Source: Escherichia fergusonii ATCC 35469 (GTDB taxonomy: Bacteria; Pseudomonadota; Gammaproteobacteria; Enterobacterales; Enterobacteriaceae). From it: a stretch of 64,000 nt of DNA. The translations under genes and the position numbers were made by a program. The DNA lies in the NCBI RefSeq assembly GCF_000026225.1, contig NC_011740.1, positions 3,100,001 through 3,164,000 on the forward strand. Reading direction: 5' to 3'. Below are positions 1 to 8,501 of the stretch, piece by piece. The notes under the pieces were generated by a model. That model was not told the origin of the DNA and did not search any database. It saw nothing but the letters and a program-made list of their open reading frames with translations. How positions within the stretch are numbered: position 1 is the first letter of the stretch; the number at the start of each line of letters is the position of its first letter.

Positions 1-335
1 AACTCGGCGATATTACTCTCCAGCAACTGGCGTGCCTGTAGTAATTCAAACGGACCGGCATCATTACAAACATTGACATCTGGCGTATCGATTACCTGTT
101 CACTGTCGCTATCGAGGACGTAGATCCCGGCACCCCGACGGACTTCCACCAGGCCTTTAATTTCCAGCATGATCAGCGCTTCACGCACAACGGTACGGGT
201 GACATCAAGCATTTCAGCGATCTCCCGCTCAGGTGGCAAGCGATCGCCGGGCTTATAAGGCGTTTTGATGATGAGATCGCGGATCATCGCCCCTACTTCC
301 TGGTAAGGTCTTTGCGCAGAAGTGCCTGATTTCAT
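1..335 (-). CDS. uxuR: UxuR, GntR-family repressor of hexuronate genes (5' part only)
   Basis: The N-terminal ~111 residues of UxuR; the gene runs off the left edge of the window. It begins MKSGTSAQRPYQEVGAMI and contains the GntR winged helix (PPEREIAEMLDVTRTVVREAL) and the start of the FCD effector domain. UxuR binds fructuronate and represses uxuAB and itself. It lies downstream of uxuB in the same orientation, separated by ~240 bp that hold its own promoter and operator-like sequences. The reading frame is open to the window edge with no defect. Confidence 0.95.
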   Translation of the reverse strand, partial: MKSGTSAQRPYQEVGAMIRDLIIKTPYKPGDRLPPEREIAEMLDVTRTVVREALIMLEIKGLVEVRRGAGIYVLDSDSEQVIDTPDVNVCNDAGPFELLQARQLLESNIAE

Positions 336-525
336 GATGTTGTGTCCGTTAGGTGCGATTAATCGAATTATTGCCGAAAGCAGTATTTACGCCTGATCCA
401 GCCAACAAAGAGTTCATACTCAATAAATTATGACTGGCCTTTAGGCCCATATTATGTTGACTACCAATGTCAAACTATATCATTTGCATCGGGAATTGGC
501 ACGGAACGTGCGCCCCAAAATGAGA

Positions 526-559
526 AACTGGTCAACCAAATCTTCATTTGATCGACCAG
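526..559. promoter_or_regulatory. UxuR/ExuR-type operators in the uxuR promoter region
   Basis: Two related half-palindromic boxes lie between uxuB and uxuR: TGGTCAACCA at 529-538 and TTGATCGACCAG at 548-559. They resemble the TTGGTTAACCAA boxes upstream of uxuA in this window. This fits the known autoregulation of uxuR. The role is inferred from sequence similarity and position. Confidence 0.6.
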
Positions 560-579
560 TGAGGGTGAAGGGTTTAATC

Positions 580-2046
580 TCAGGCGTTTAACGCCGCTAC
601 GCATTCACGCGCACCGCGCTCACACAGCTGCTGATATGCCGCCGTCACCGCGCCAACAAAGTCGGCGTTCTGCGGCAGATCATCGGCAAAAATACCGCTC
701 AGGCCCAGCAGCGCTTTCACGCGGTCTGCGCCCTGATACTGCGCATTGATCTTCTGGAACTCCGCCAGCATCGGGTCAACCACGTCAATAGCATTACCCT
801 GCTCATCCACACCCTGGGTGTAGCGCATCCAGCCAGCCACACCCAGCGCCAGGTGGCACCAGCTACCGCCGTTTTGCAGGTGCAGACGCACCGGGTCCAG
901 CAGACGCTGCGGTAACTTCTGGCTGCCGTCCATCGCAATCTGCCAGGTACGGTGACGCAGAGACGGGTTGCTGAAACGCTCGATCAGCAGCGTCGCATAG
1001 GCGTTCAGGTCCGTACCTTCCGGCATCGACAGCGTTGGCGCTTGTTCCTGCATCATCAGGGCAAAGGCCGCTTTGCGATAATCCGGGTTAGTCATGGTGT
1101 CGGCAATGGTTTCATAGCCGCCGAGGTAACCGAGGTACGCCAGGAAAGAGTGGCTGCCGTTCAGCATACGCAGCTTCATCATTTCGAACGGCACAACGTC
1201 TGCAACGAACTGTGCGCCCACTTTATCCCAGTCCGGGCGACCATTAACGAAGTTATCTTCAATCACCCACTGACGGAACGGTTCGCAGGCAATGGCACAC
1301 GGGTCATAAACACCCAGCTGGTCAGCAATTTCCTGTAAGGTTTCTGGCGTCGCAGCCGGAACGATGCGGTCAACCATGGTGCACGGGAAGGTGACATTCT
1401 CTTCAATCCATGCAGCCAGCTGCGGATCACGCGCCTGAGCCAGCCCCAGAACGGCAACTTTCGCTACATGGCCGTTTTCACGCACGTTGTCGCAGGACAT
1501 CACCGTAAACGCTTTCAGCCCTTTTTCACGACGCAGACGCAGAGCTTCAACGATGTAACCAATCGCGGACTTCGGCGCAGTCGGGTTTTCCAGATCGTGC
1601 TTGATCAGCGGGTTATTGAGATCCAGCTGACCGCTCGCCGCATCGGCGCAATAACCTTTCTCTGTGACCGTCAGGGAGACAATCGCCGTCTGCGGACGCG
1701 CCATCGCGTTGAGAATACCTTCACAACCGTCGATTTCCGGGTGCAGCGCTTCTTTCATCGAGCCAATAATTTTCAGCTCGGTGCTTTCTGCGCCTTTTTC
1801 CGCTACGGTGTACAGCAGATGCTGTTTTTTCAGGTTTTCGATCAGCACACGGTCGTTGCCTGGCATCAGGTTAACTTCGCAGATCCCCCAGTCGCTATCC
1901 GTGCTTTCCAGCAGGTGATGGGTGTACAGCGCCTGGTGCGCGCGGTGAAACGCCCCGCAACCGAGATGCACAATGCGTGATTCCAGACGAGAATGATCCC
2001 ATGACGGGCGGGCAACCGGCAGATTGCTGTCAACAATAGTAGTCAT
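580..2046 (-). CDS. uxuB: D-mannonate oxidoreductase (fructuronate reductase)
   Basis: A 488-residue long-chain mannitol dehydrogenase-family protein. It reduces D-fructuronate to D-mannonate with NADH in cytoplasmic glucuronate catabolism. The N-terminal Rossmann segment (RIVHLGCGAFHRAHQ) and the substrate-domain motif KLRMLNGSHSFLAYLG, with its catalytic Lys/Asn/His, are visible. Length is as expected for UxuB. It follows uxuA by 80 bp in the same direction and is probably cotranscribed with it. The product feeds directly into UxuA. Confidence 0.97.
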   Translation of the reverse strand: MTTIVDSNLPVARPSWDHSRLESRIVHLGCGAFHRAHQALYTHHLLESTDSDWGICEVNLMPGNDRVLIENLKKQHLLYTVAEKGAESTELKIIGSMKEALHPEIDGCEGILNAMARPQTAIVSLTVTEKGYCADAASGQLDLNNPLIKHDLENPTAPKSAIGYIVEALRLRREKGLKAFTVMSCDNVRENGHVAKVAVLGLAQARDPQLAAWIEENVTFPCTMVDRIVPAATPETLQEIADQLGVYDPCAIACEPFRQWVIEDNFVNGRPDWDKVGAQFVADVVPFEMMKLRMLNGSHSFLAYLGYLGGYETIADTMTNPDYRKAAFALMMQEQAPTLSMPEGTDLNAYATLLIERFSNPSLRHRTWQIAMDGSQKLPQRLLDPVRLHLQNGGSWCHLALGVAGWMRYTQGVDEQGNAIDVVDPMLAEFQKINAQYQGADRVKALLGLSGIFADDLPQNADFVGAVTAAYQQLCERGARECVAALNA

Positions 2047-2126
2047 CGTAAACTCCAGAATCCGTCTTCAGAGAGTGACGGCAAGGAAGAAGGAACCGGC
2101 ACGGCGCGCAGCCATGCCGGTGGATA

Positions 2127-3311
2127 TTAACGGCTAAAGAAAGCGCGCTGGATCGCCATTTCGACACCGCGAACTTCGGCCAGGCCTTTCAGACGACCAA
2201 TCGCGGAGTAACCTGGGTTGGTTTTCTTCTTCAGGTCGTCCAGCATCTGGTGACCGTGATCCGGACGCATTGGGATCAGGTCTTCTTTGCCTTCCGCTTT
2301 ACGACGGTGTTCTTCTTCAACAATCGCTTTCACCACTTCGTACATATCAACGTCACCGTTCAGATGCGCCGCTTCGTGGAAGGTTTTCGGGTTATCTTCA
2401 CGCATGGTGGAACGCAGATGGGTGAAGTAAATGCGCGGACCGAACTGCTTGATCATATCAACCAGATCGTTGTCAGCACGCACACCGTAAGAACCGGTGC
2501 ACATGGTGAAACCGTTCGCCATGCTGTTTACGGTATCAACCATCCATTGCATATCTTCAATGGTGGAAACAATGCGCGGCAGGCCGAGGATCGGGCGCGG
2601 CGGATCGTCCGGGTGAACAGCCATACGCACGCCAACTTCTTCGGCAACCGGAATAATGGCTTTCAGGAAGACCGCAAAGTTTTCGCGCAGTTTGGCTTTG
2701 TCGATATCTTTGTACAGCTCCAGGTGCTTACGGAACTGGTCGAGGGTGTACCCTTCTTCCGCGCCCGGCAGACCGGCAATGATGTTACGGGTCAGACGCG
2801 CTTTGTCTTCGTCGCTCATAGTGGCGAAGCGTTCAGCGGCCTGAGCAATTTCTTCTTCGGTGTAATCCGCTTCCGCGCCTGGACGCTTCAGGATGTGCAG
2901 TTCGAATGCAGCAAATTCGATCTGGTCGAAGCGCAGAGCTTTGGAGCCGTCTGGCAGCACGTATTCGAGGTCAGTACGGGTCCAGTCGAGCACCGGCATG
3001 AAGTTGTAGCACACGGTGCGAATGCCGCACTGCGCCAGGTTGCGCAGAGTCTGCTGATAGTTAGCGATCCACTGCTCATAGTTGCCAGTATGAGTTTTGA
3101 TATCTTCGTGAATTGGCACACTTTCCACAACAGACCACACCAGGCCTGCGTCTTCAACGATCGCCTTGCGTTTGAGGATCTCTTCTACTGACCACACTTC
3201 CCCGTTCGGGATATGGTGCAAAGCGGTAACCACGCCAGTCGCGCCCGCCTGACGTACATCAGCTAAAGTGACCGGATCATTTGGGCCGTACCAGCGCCAG
3301 GTCTGTTCCAT
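2127..3311 (-). CDS. uxuA: Mannonate dehydratase
   Basis: A 394-residue TIM-barrel enzyme that dehydrates D-mannonate to 2-keto-3-deoxygluconate (KDG). It begins MEQTWRWYGPNDPVTL, and the metal-site segments RMAVHPDDPPRPILGL and RPDHGHQML are present. First gene of the uxuAB operon; the upstream region carries two UxuR-type palindromes and a weak CRP-like sequence. In K-12 gntP and the fim region lie upstream; here the acid fitness island does. Confidence 0.97.
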   Translation of the reverse strand: MEQTWRWYGPNDPVTLADVRQAGATGVVTALHHIPNGEVWSVEEILKRKAIVEDAGLVWSVVESVPIHEDIKTHTGNYEQWIANYQQTLRNLAQCGIRTVCYNFMPVLDWTRTDLEYVLPDGSKALRFDQIEFAAFELHILKRPGAEADYTEEEIAQAAERFATMSDEDKARLTRNIIAGLPGAEEGYTLDQFRKHLELYKDIDKAKLRENFAVFLKAIIPVAEEVGVRMAVHPDDPPRPILGLPRIVSTIEDMQWMVDTVNSMANGFTMCTGSYGVRADNDLVDMIKQFGPRIYFTHLRSTMREDNPKTFHEAAHLNGDVDMYEVVKAIVEEEHRRKAEGKEDLIPMRPDHGHQMLDDLKKKTNPGYSAIGRLKGLAEVRGVEMAIQRAFFSR

Positions 3312-3458
3312 GATTTTTCCTCTTCACGTGGTGGGGTGTCAGTAGATCCCCAGATTGATTAGATAGCCGGGTCTTTCGACGTACTTATAGCGTCGTGCCG
3401 GACGAGATGACGTATAAGTTCCACTTTTTGGTCAGACATGTCAACCTTGAAGTCAAAA

Positions 3459-3565
3459 TTGGTTAACCAAATCACAATTACAGGCAATGCAGGCTATCTG
3501 ACGGGCATTGATGTTGGTGTTAATGATGTAAAATGAGGCTTAGATCACATTATTGGTTGACCAAT
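3459..3565. promoter_or_regulatory. uxuA operator pair and CRP-like site
   Basis: A perfect palindrome TTGGTTAACCAA at 3459-3470 and a second box ATTGGTTGACCAAT at 3552-3565 lie about 95 bp apart upstream of uxuA. Between them a TCACA half-site (3545-3549) with a weak partner suggests CRP. The boxes match the UxuR/ExuR operator type. The spacing would allow looping between two dimers, but that is inference. Confidence 0.7.
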
Positions 3566-3759
3566 TATGGCAGTTTCCCAGGATACAAACCCTGTGTCTT
3601 TTTATTCATGACAACACATCAATATATCCTGTCTAATAATTAGCAGGGTATAAAACCAGACGTTAATATATTCCCTCTCCTCGATCATCAATCTGTATAT
3701 AAAAATACAATTAGACCAAAAAATACCACTATCGGCTATTTCGCTCATTAAACTGAGAA

Positions 3760-3779
3760 ATTAACCGAAAAAATCCTAT
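3760..3779 (-). promoter_or_regulatory. Candidate GadE box upstream of slp
   Basis: Read on the minus strand this is ATAGGATTTTTTCGGTTAAT. By eye about 14 of 20 positions match the 20-bp gad box consensus TTAGGATTTTGTTATTTAAA. It lies ~40 bp before the slp start. slp is a known member of the GadE acid regulon; the site itself is a hand match. Confidence 0.4.
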
Positions 3780-3819
3780 TATTTGCATATCATTTGTTGA
3801 CGTTGAAAAGGACAGTAAC

Positions 3820-4386
3820 ATGAACAAAACAAAAGGTGCGCTTATCATCAGCCTGTCATTATTGCTGGCTGCCTGTAGTTCTATTCCACAGAATATCAAA
3901 GGTAATAACCAACCCGATATCCAGAAAAGTTTCGTTGCTGTCCACAACCAGCCAAATTTATATGTAGGTCAACAGGCTCGCTTTGGCGGTAAAGTTATAA
4001 ATGTGATCAACTCCAAAAATGACACATTATTGGAAATTGCCGTTTTACCTTTAGACCGTTATGCCAAACCTGAACTCGATGCCAACTATCAGGGGCGTAT
4101 TCTGGCTAAACAGAATGGTTTCCTTGACCCGGTAAACTACCGCAATCATTACGTTACCGTGCTGGGCACTATTCAAGGTGAACAACAGGGCTTTATCAAC
4201 AAAGTTCCTTACGATTTCGTTAATCTGAATATTCAAGGGATTCAGATTTGGCGCATGGTTGAAACCGTGAATACCACTTACAACTTATGGGATTACGGCT
4301 ATGGTGCCTTCTGGCCTGAACCAGGTTGGGGTGCGCCGTATTACGGCGAAAACGTGAGTTCTGTTACTCCGGAATTAATTAAATAA
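3820..4386 (+). CDS. slp: Slp, starvation/stationary-phase outer membrane lipoprotein
   Basis: A 188-residue lipoprotein. The signal peptide ends in a lipobox LLAACS with the acylated cysteine at residue 19 and serine at +2, which fits outer-membrane sorting. The body closely resembles K-12 Slp (QNIKGNNQPDIQKSFVAVH, WPEPGWGAPYYG). Slp is induced in stationary phase and acid and is linked to tolerance of acid metabolites. ATG 3820 is preceded by AAAAGGACAGTAAC. First gene of the acid fitness island, followed by an ERIC element and a terminator before dctR. Confidence 0.96.
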   Translation: MNKTKGALIISLSLLLAACSSIPQNIKGNNQPDIQKSFVAVHNQPNLYVGQQARFGGKVINVINSKNDTLLEIAVLPLDRYAKPELDANYQGRILAKQNGFLDPVNYRNHYVTVLGTIQGEQQGFINKVPYDFVNLNIQGIQIWRMVETVNTTYNLWDYGYGAFWPEPGWGAPYYGENVSSVTPELIK

Positions 4387-4391
4387 CAGAT

Positions 4392-4509
4392 CATACTCTA
4401 AATAATTCGAGTTGCAGGAAGGCGACAAGCGAGTGAATCCCCAGGAGCTTACATAAGTAAGTGACTGGGGTGAGCGAACGCAGACGCAGCACATGCAACT
4501 TGAAGTATG
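4392..4509. repeat. ERIC (enterobacterial repetitive intergenic consensus) element
   Basis: Contains the diagnostic ERIC core: GTGAATCCCCAGGAGCTTAC followed by AAGTAAGTGACTGGGGTGAGCG. It is bounded by inverted ends (CATACT...AGTATG). It sits just after slp in the slp-dctR gap. If transcribed it would fold as a long imperfect hairpin. A deleted copy made of the same ends occurs at 36266-36307. Confidence 0.9.
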
Positions 4510-4614
4510 ACGAGTATAGAAACTCGTTCGCTGTTTCATGTCAGATGCAGCATGAAGGTCTTATTTGGCCTGCCAGGATCTGCAAATTCAATATGATATT
4601 GCAGATACCCTTCG

Positions 4615-4639
4615 GGCCTGATAAGCGTGGCGCATCAGG
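4615..4639. repeat. REP-like palindrome
   Basis: GCCTGATAAGCGTGGCGCATCAGGC forms a REP-type hairpin with an internal bulge, typical of short intergenic palindromes in Escherichia. It lies between the ERIC element and the slp-dctR terminator. Confidence 0.6.
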
Positions 4640-4664
4640 CAATCACATGTTTGTCATTAGACTC

Positions 4665-4693
4665 AACGGATACCTCATCAGGTATCCGTTTTT
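4665..4693 (+). terminator. Rho-independent terminator downstream of slp
   Basis: Stem AACGGATACCT / AGGTATCCGTT with a CATC loop, running into a T-tract (GTTTTTA). It lies ~280 bp after slp and ~85 bp before dctR, so it should limit read-through between them. Confidence 0.75.
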
Positions 4694-4777
4694 AGATAAA
4701 AATGCCAAAGAGGATCTAAGCACAATTTAAAAAATTAACCGCAAATGAGAAAGAATGAACTGCAACAGGAGTCGGTC

Positions 4778-5308
4778 ATGTTTTTGGTTATCACAAAGGA
4801 CACTGTTTTATTTAATGCTATTACATTTTTGCTCAATAAGAGCCAGGTTGTTCACGTTCAGGATGAAGATGACATTGACTTAGTGTTGCATCAACATTGC
4901 CATATAATCATTGATACTTTAATGAACAACGTATTTCACTCGGCCATGGCGGAAAAAATCAAACAGCTAAGACCGGAACAGGTCATTGTTTTTTCCCCTT
5001 TTATTATCAAAAGATGCCTGGGCGATATTCCCGTGACGTTCGTTTTACGCAACATTTCGCTGATAGATTTTATGGTACTGGTCAATCGCGGTCTGTGCCC
5101 TGCCCCGGAAGCTGACATCATGCTTTCCCGTAAGCAACATCAGGTGTTGAGTTATATTGCACAGCAGATGCAAACAGAAGATATTCTGCAGAAAATGCAG
5201 ATTTCACTCAAAACATTCTACTGTCATAAACATAGCGTGATGATGATCCTGAATTTAAGAAGAATTACGGAGCTGATAAAGTACCCGCACGTGAGCTATC
5301 TTATTTAA
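4778..5308 (+). CDS. dctR: DctR (YhiF), LuxR-family regulator
   Basis: A 176-residue helix-turn-helix protein of the LuxR C-terminal type (LSRKQHQVLSYIAQQM...ILQKMQISLKTFYCHK). The ATG at 4778 follows AACAGGAGTCGGTC and gives the K-12 length; the frame is open 33 bp further upstream, but that start has a weaker site. DctR is a GadE paralogue in the same island; its role is acid-metabolite tolerance and dicarboxylate transport control. Compared with the K-12 protein I recall, the N-terminal half is clearly more diverged than the HTH half. Confidence 0.92.
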   Translation: MFLVITKDTVLFNAITFLLNKSQVVHVQDEDDIDLVLHQHCHIIIDTLMNNVFHSAMAEKIKQLRPEQVIVFSPFIIKRCLGDIPVTFVLRNISLIDFMVLVNRGLCPAPEADIMLSRKQHQVLSYIAQQMQTEDILQKMQISLKTFYCHKHSVMMILNLRRITELIKYPHVSYLI

Positions 5309-5381
5309 AAAAAAGGGAGTGGCCTATGCCACGCCCAAATCATTAACTTCAACTGTCGTAATAAGCTGCAAGGGAACACTA

Positions 5382-6029
5382 TCAACTGATCGAAACACTT
5401 TGCACGCCAGGAATATTTTTCAATTCTTGCATAATATCATCAATGGAAGTTCGTGCTGTAAGAGTAATATCAACTGTCATGATGTCATTAGTTGCAGTTT
5501 CCTGGAGCGATACAATACGTGATTTTATATGATGATTTTTGAACCATGCTATTATGCTTGCTGTTTCAATATCTGCTAATGTTAATTGTAAGTGCCAGGT
5601 TTTATTCATAAAGCGGGACGTGATTTGATGCAAAACTTCCAGCACCAGTAGCGTCATTATCGAGCCATACACCCCCAACTCATACATTCCACTACCAATC
5701 ACCATACCGATAGATGCTGTTACCCAGATATCGGCAGCGGTTGTTAAACCGGAGATATTTTGGTTACGGACAATAATATTACCAGCACCAATAAAACCTA
5801 CACCGGTAACCACCTGAGCAGCTATACGACTGGGATCAAGCCCGACATGATCCAGAGCTAATACATCGGCAAAGCCATATTTAGAGACAATCATAAATAA
5901 GGCGCTGCCCATGCCAATTAATACATGAGTTCTTAACCCGGCCCCTTTTCCTCTTATTTGTCGTTCAACACCTATAATGCCACTGACCAGGCCCGCAAGA
6001 CAAATGCGGAGAATAAATTCATCGGTCAT
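5382..6029 (-). CDS. yhiD: YhiD, MgtC/SapB-family inner membrane protein
   Basis: A 215-residue membrane protein. The N-terminal four to five transmembrane segments carry MgtC-family motifs (CLAGLVSGIIGVERQIRGKGAGLRTH; GVGFIGAGNIIVRN). A C-terminal soluble ACT-like domain follows. The ATG at 6029 gives the K-12 length; a TTG four codons upstream is possible. It is last in the hdeA-hdeB-yhiD order, after a hairpin that may attenuate read-through. MgtC-family members affect growth in acid or low magnesium; the exact function of YhiD is unknown. Confidence 0.9.
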   Translation of the reverse strand: MTDEFILRICLAGLVSGIIGVERQIRGKGAGLRTHVLIGMGSALFMIVSKYGFADVLALDHVGLDPSRIAAQVVTGVGFIGAGNIIVRNQNISGLTTAADIWVTASIGMVIGSGMYELGVYGSIMTLLVLEVLHQITSRFMNKTWHLQLTLADIETASIIAWFKNHHIKSRIVSLQETATNDIMTVDITLTARTSIDDIMQELKNIPGVQSVSIS

Positions 6030-6096
6030 TTTATGACTCAATCTGAGTATTTAACCAAGGGTTTGGGTAAGTTGTATAAAATATAAAGTTGTAGCC

Positions 6097-6131
6097 CAAA
6101 AAAGAAACTGCCCGCGCTGATGACAGGCAGT
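6097..6131 (-). terminator. Terminator/attenuator after hdeB
   Basis: On the minus strand, stem CTGCC...GGCAG is followed by TTTCTTTTTT, ~20 bp after the hdeB stop and before yhiD. It would end most hdeAB transcripts and lower yhiD expression. Confidence 0.6.
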
Positions 6132-6151
6132 GACTTTTCTGGTGGCTTACC

Positions 6152-6478
6152 TTAGTTTGGTAAGACGTTGGCATTCTTCTCTTTAAAGGTATACAGATTT
6201 TTTTCCGGATTTTTTTTGCAGTACTCAATGACTTGTGGGATTTGGGTGAGATCAGTTTCATTTAATGTCACTGTATCGCCACCTTTATACACAGTTTCTT
6301 CGTGTAACATCCACCAGGCAACCGGAGTCATGGCTTTTGGATTCAGGTTGATAAATTCCTGGCAGCTCATATCTTTTGGCATTTCACTGGCCGCCAGCGC
6401 AGATTGCGCATTAGCCAGGGAAAGAGCAGCAACTGCACCAAGGAAAACCAGCGTTTTACGCAGAGACAGACTTTTCAT
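6152..6478 (-). CDS. hdeB: HdeB, periplasmic acid-stress chaperone
   Basis: A 108-residue precursor. The signal peptide (SLRKTLVFLGAVAALSLANAQSALA) is followed by a mature domain with the paired cysteines of the HdeA/HdeB fold (MSCQEFINLNPK and VIEYCKKNPE). HdeB keeps periplasmic proteins soluble at mildly acid pH. Start at MKSLSLRK (ATG 6478) gives the expected length; an upstream in-frame extension lacks a signal-peptide start. Downstream of hdeA by ~100 bp. Confidence 0.96.
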   Translation of the reverse strand: MKSLSLRKTLVFLGAVAALSLANAQSALAASEMPKDMSCQEFINLNPKAMTPVAWWMLHEETVYKGGDTVTLNETDLTQIPQVIEYCKKNPEKNLYTFKEKNANVLPN

Positions 6479-6579
6479 ATCGTTACCTATCCGTTCAAGA
6501 ATGACGTCCAGGCAAGAGGGTATCCATAATATGCATGGATGCTCCTCCTGTCGAAATACCATTATTAATTCCGGCTAAA

Positions 6580-6912
6580 TCAGAGATCTTTCTTAATTTT
6601 TGCCCATTCACCTTGTGCTTTTTCTTTAAAGCTGGCTTTTTTGTCCTGAGTACATGCCTGAACGATAGCAGGTGTTACAGTTTCGATACCCTGAACATCC
6701 ATTACAGCATCTTCAGGCTTATCTTTTTTGTTCAGCGCTTCAGCAAAACCAACAGCAGTTGGTTGGAAAGTAGCATCCAGAGCCAGGAAGTCTTCACATG
6801 TCCAGCTATTAACCGGTTTTTGGTTATCAGCTGCTTTTTGGGTTTCTGCGGCATTGCTGATTACCGGCATCAGGAGTAGACCACCAAGAAGAATGCTAAT
6901 TGCTTTTTTCAT
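6580..6912 (-). CDS. hdeA: HdeA, periplasmic acid-activated chaperone
   Basis: A 110-residue precursor with signal peptide (MKKAISILLGGLLLMPVISNA). The mature domain has conserved cysteines in SWTCEDFLALD and IVQACTQDKK, which form the single disulfide. HdeA is a dimer at neutral pH and unfolds below about pH 3 into a chaperone monomer. ATG 6912 follows AATGAGGATATTACG. Divergent from hdeD, with a gad box in the shared promoter region. Confidence 0.97.
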   Translation of the reverse strand: MKKAISILLGGLLLMPVISNAAETQKAADNQKPVNSWTCEDFLALDATFQPTAVGFAEALNKKDKPEDAVMDVQGIETVTPAIVQACTQDKKASFKEKAQGEWAKIKKDL

Positions 6913-7069
6913 CGTAATATCCTCATTAAAAAGTAGAAGAGCCATCTGTAACCAATTCGACATTACGAGTTATAACCTGGAATCTGCAGACTGTCATGTT
7001 GATGGCAATACCAACAAAATATAAAAATCCTTATTTTTCAAAGCAATAATAATATACTAAGTAATTTGT

Positions 7070-7089
7070 TTAGGAATTTTTTATAAAAC
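7070..7089 (+). promoter_or_regulatory. GadE-type gad box in the hdeAB/hdeD divergent promoter
   Basis: TTAGGAATTTTTTATAAAAC matches the gad box TTAGGATTTTGTTATTTAAA at about 15 of 20 positions by eye. It lies between the divergent hdeA and hdeD starts, where GadE, H-NS and other regulators are known to act in K-12. Confidence 0.6.
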
Positions 7090-7164
7090 AAGGGGCATTC
7101 TCAACCTGCATTTTGGCATAGATTTATAACAGTTATTATTTAAAAAATATGGCGCGGAGGCTTT

Positions 7165-7734
7165 ATGTTAAACGTTGATAAAAAAACGATAATAAATTTT
7201 GATTCAAATATGCTCAACAAGCACAAAACAACGATCAGGCTGATATCGATATTAATGTTCATTGCCGGTGTTTTATGTCTCAGTTTCCCCTTTGTCTCAG
7301 GTGATATAATAAGCATTATTGTTGGAATTCTGTTAATTTGTGCCGGTCTTGCCTTAATGGTTGGACTTTTCACTCATCGACAGCATAATTTCTGGCCGGT
7401 AGTTGGCGGTTTTCTGGTCGCGATTGCCTATCTGCTTATTGGTTACTTTTTCCTGCGAGCACCAGAAGTCGGTATCTTCGCAATTGCCGCCTTCCTGGCC
7501 GGATTGTTCTGCGTCGGGGGGATTATTCGTTTGATGGGCTGGTATCGCTTTCGTCATGTTAAAGGCAGCTGGCTACAACTCATCATTGGTATTCTGGATA
7601 TTCTGATCGCCTGGTTATTCCTTGGGGCAACACCACTGATGTCTGTGACGATGGTTTCCACCCTGGTCGGCATTGAACTGGTGATTAGTGCGGTTAGTTT
7701 GTTCAGTTTCTCCCAGTTATTTGCCAAATCATAA
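7165..7734 (+). CDS. hdeD: HdeD, acid-resistance inner membrane protein
   Basis: A 189-residue protein with six predicted hydrophobic segments (for example LMFIAGVLCLSFPFVSG, GGFLVAIAYLLIGYFFL, MVSTLVGIELVISAVSL), DUF308 type. It gives acid resistance at high cell density in K-12; its molecular activity is unknown. ATG 7165 follows GGCGCGGAGGCTTT. The ~770 bp downstream form the gadE control region. Confidence 0.95.
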   Translation: MLNVDKKTIINFDSNMLNKHKTTIRLISILMFIAGVLCLSFPFVSGDIISIIVGILLICAGLALMVGLFTHRQHNFWPVVGGFLVAIAYLLIGYFFLRAPEVGIFAIAAFLAGLFCVGGIIRLMGWYRFRHVKGSWLQLIIGILDILIAWLFLGATPLMSVTMVSTLVGIELVISAVSLFSFSQLFAKS

Positions 7735-8501
7735 TCGCTTTATAAAAATAGAAAAATTCATATCATTTTTTCATTTTTAAGCTCATGGTCACGCTATGTG
7801 ACTATGAGCTTACTGAAACATTATGCTTCGTCATATAATGCCCGCGCCTACTGCCTAACATAATGATGTTATTATCTTTCTACGCCAACAATTACCAATA
7901 TAGCCAAAGCAAACATTATCCTGGCTGATATTGTCCAACTTTAAGTCTAAGGTTTTACACTACGTAGTATGCATCTCGAGGCTATTTATTCAGTCGAGAT
8001 TAAGAAGAGTTTGCAAGGAATGGCAGCGTTATAGTATGACCATTGCGAGATATCACCTCGCTTAAGCAACATTTAATTAAAATAATGAACAAATATTATG
8101 AAAAAAAGCTGGCAATCCTGTTTGCCAGCCAAAAATAAAAAAGGAGACTCGATAATTACTCGGATTACACTTTCAGTGTAGTGAAATGCAATGATAACGA
8201 CAAATAATCAAATGATAACTTATTCCTGAGTAAGAGTCCGCAACTGAGTTTTTAATTTTCCTCTTTAATAACATCAGCCTTAATGTTTACAAACTGTTTA
8301 CAACCAGGAATTTTACTTAGGACGATTATATGGAGTGTGGAATGGAGAATCCGTCGATCTTGATTAGTGTTAATGGTGTGGTTTTTTAATCCACCGCCAT
8401 GATGTCATCAATGCTTGCTATAGAGAACAATGTTTAAAATCAGGATGTTATAAATCTTAATGGACCACATGTTCGCAGTCAAAATAGCTAAGGAGTAAGT
8501 T
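7735..8501 (+). promoter_or_regulatory. gadE upstream control region (no protein gene)
   Basis: About 770 bp of AT-rich DNA between hdeD and gadE with no convincing ORF. In K-12 the equivalent segment carries several gadE promoters and sites for EvgA, YdeO, GadX/GadW and GadE, plus the antisense RNA ArrS. Here a minus-strand terminator hairpin (8101-8129) and a sigma-S-like -10 element support an ArrS equivalent. I found no confident EvgA box by eye. Confidence 0.65.
8101..8168 (-). ncRNA. arrS: Candidate ArrS antisense RNA of the gadE leader
   Basis: On the minus strand, CTACACT (plus 8175-8181) matches a sigma-S extended -10. A start a few bases downstream and a terminator hairpin GCTGGCAA...TTGCCAGC with a T-run (plus 8101-8107) give an RNA of ~68 nt. 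K-12 ArrS is ~69 nt, lies antisense to the long gadE 5' leader and is sigma-S dependent. Placement, length, promoter and terminator agree; I could not align it to the K-12 RNA. Confidence 0.55.

Noticed and set aside
2250..3191. 313-residue plus-strand ORF
   Set aside because: Antisense shadow of uxuA.
4461..4730. 89-residue ORF after slp
   Set aside because: Starts inside the ERIC element and runs across a REP and terminator; no family, no ribosome site.
5319..5522. 67-residue ORF between dctR and yhiD
   Set aside because: Overlaps the yhiD 3' end in antisense; no coding evidence.
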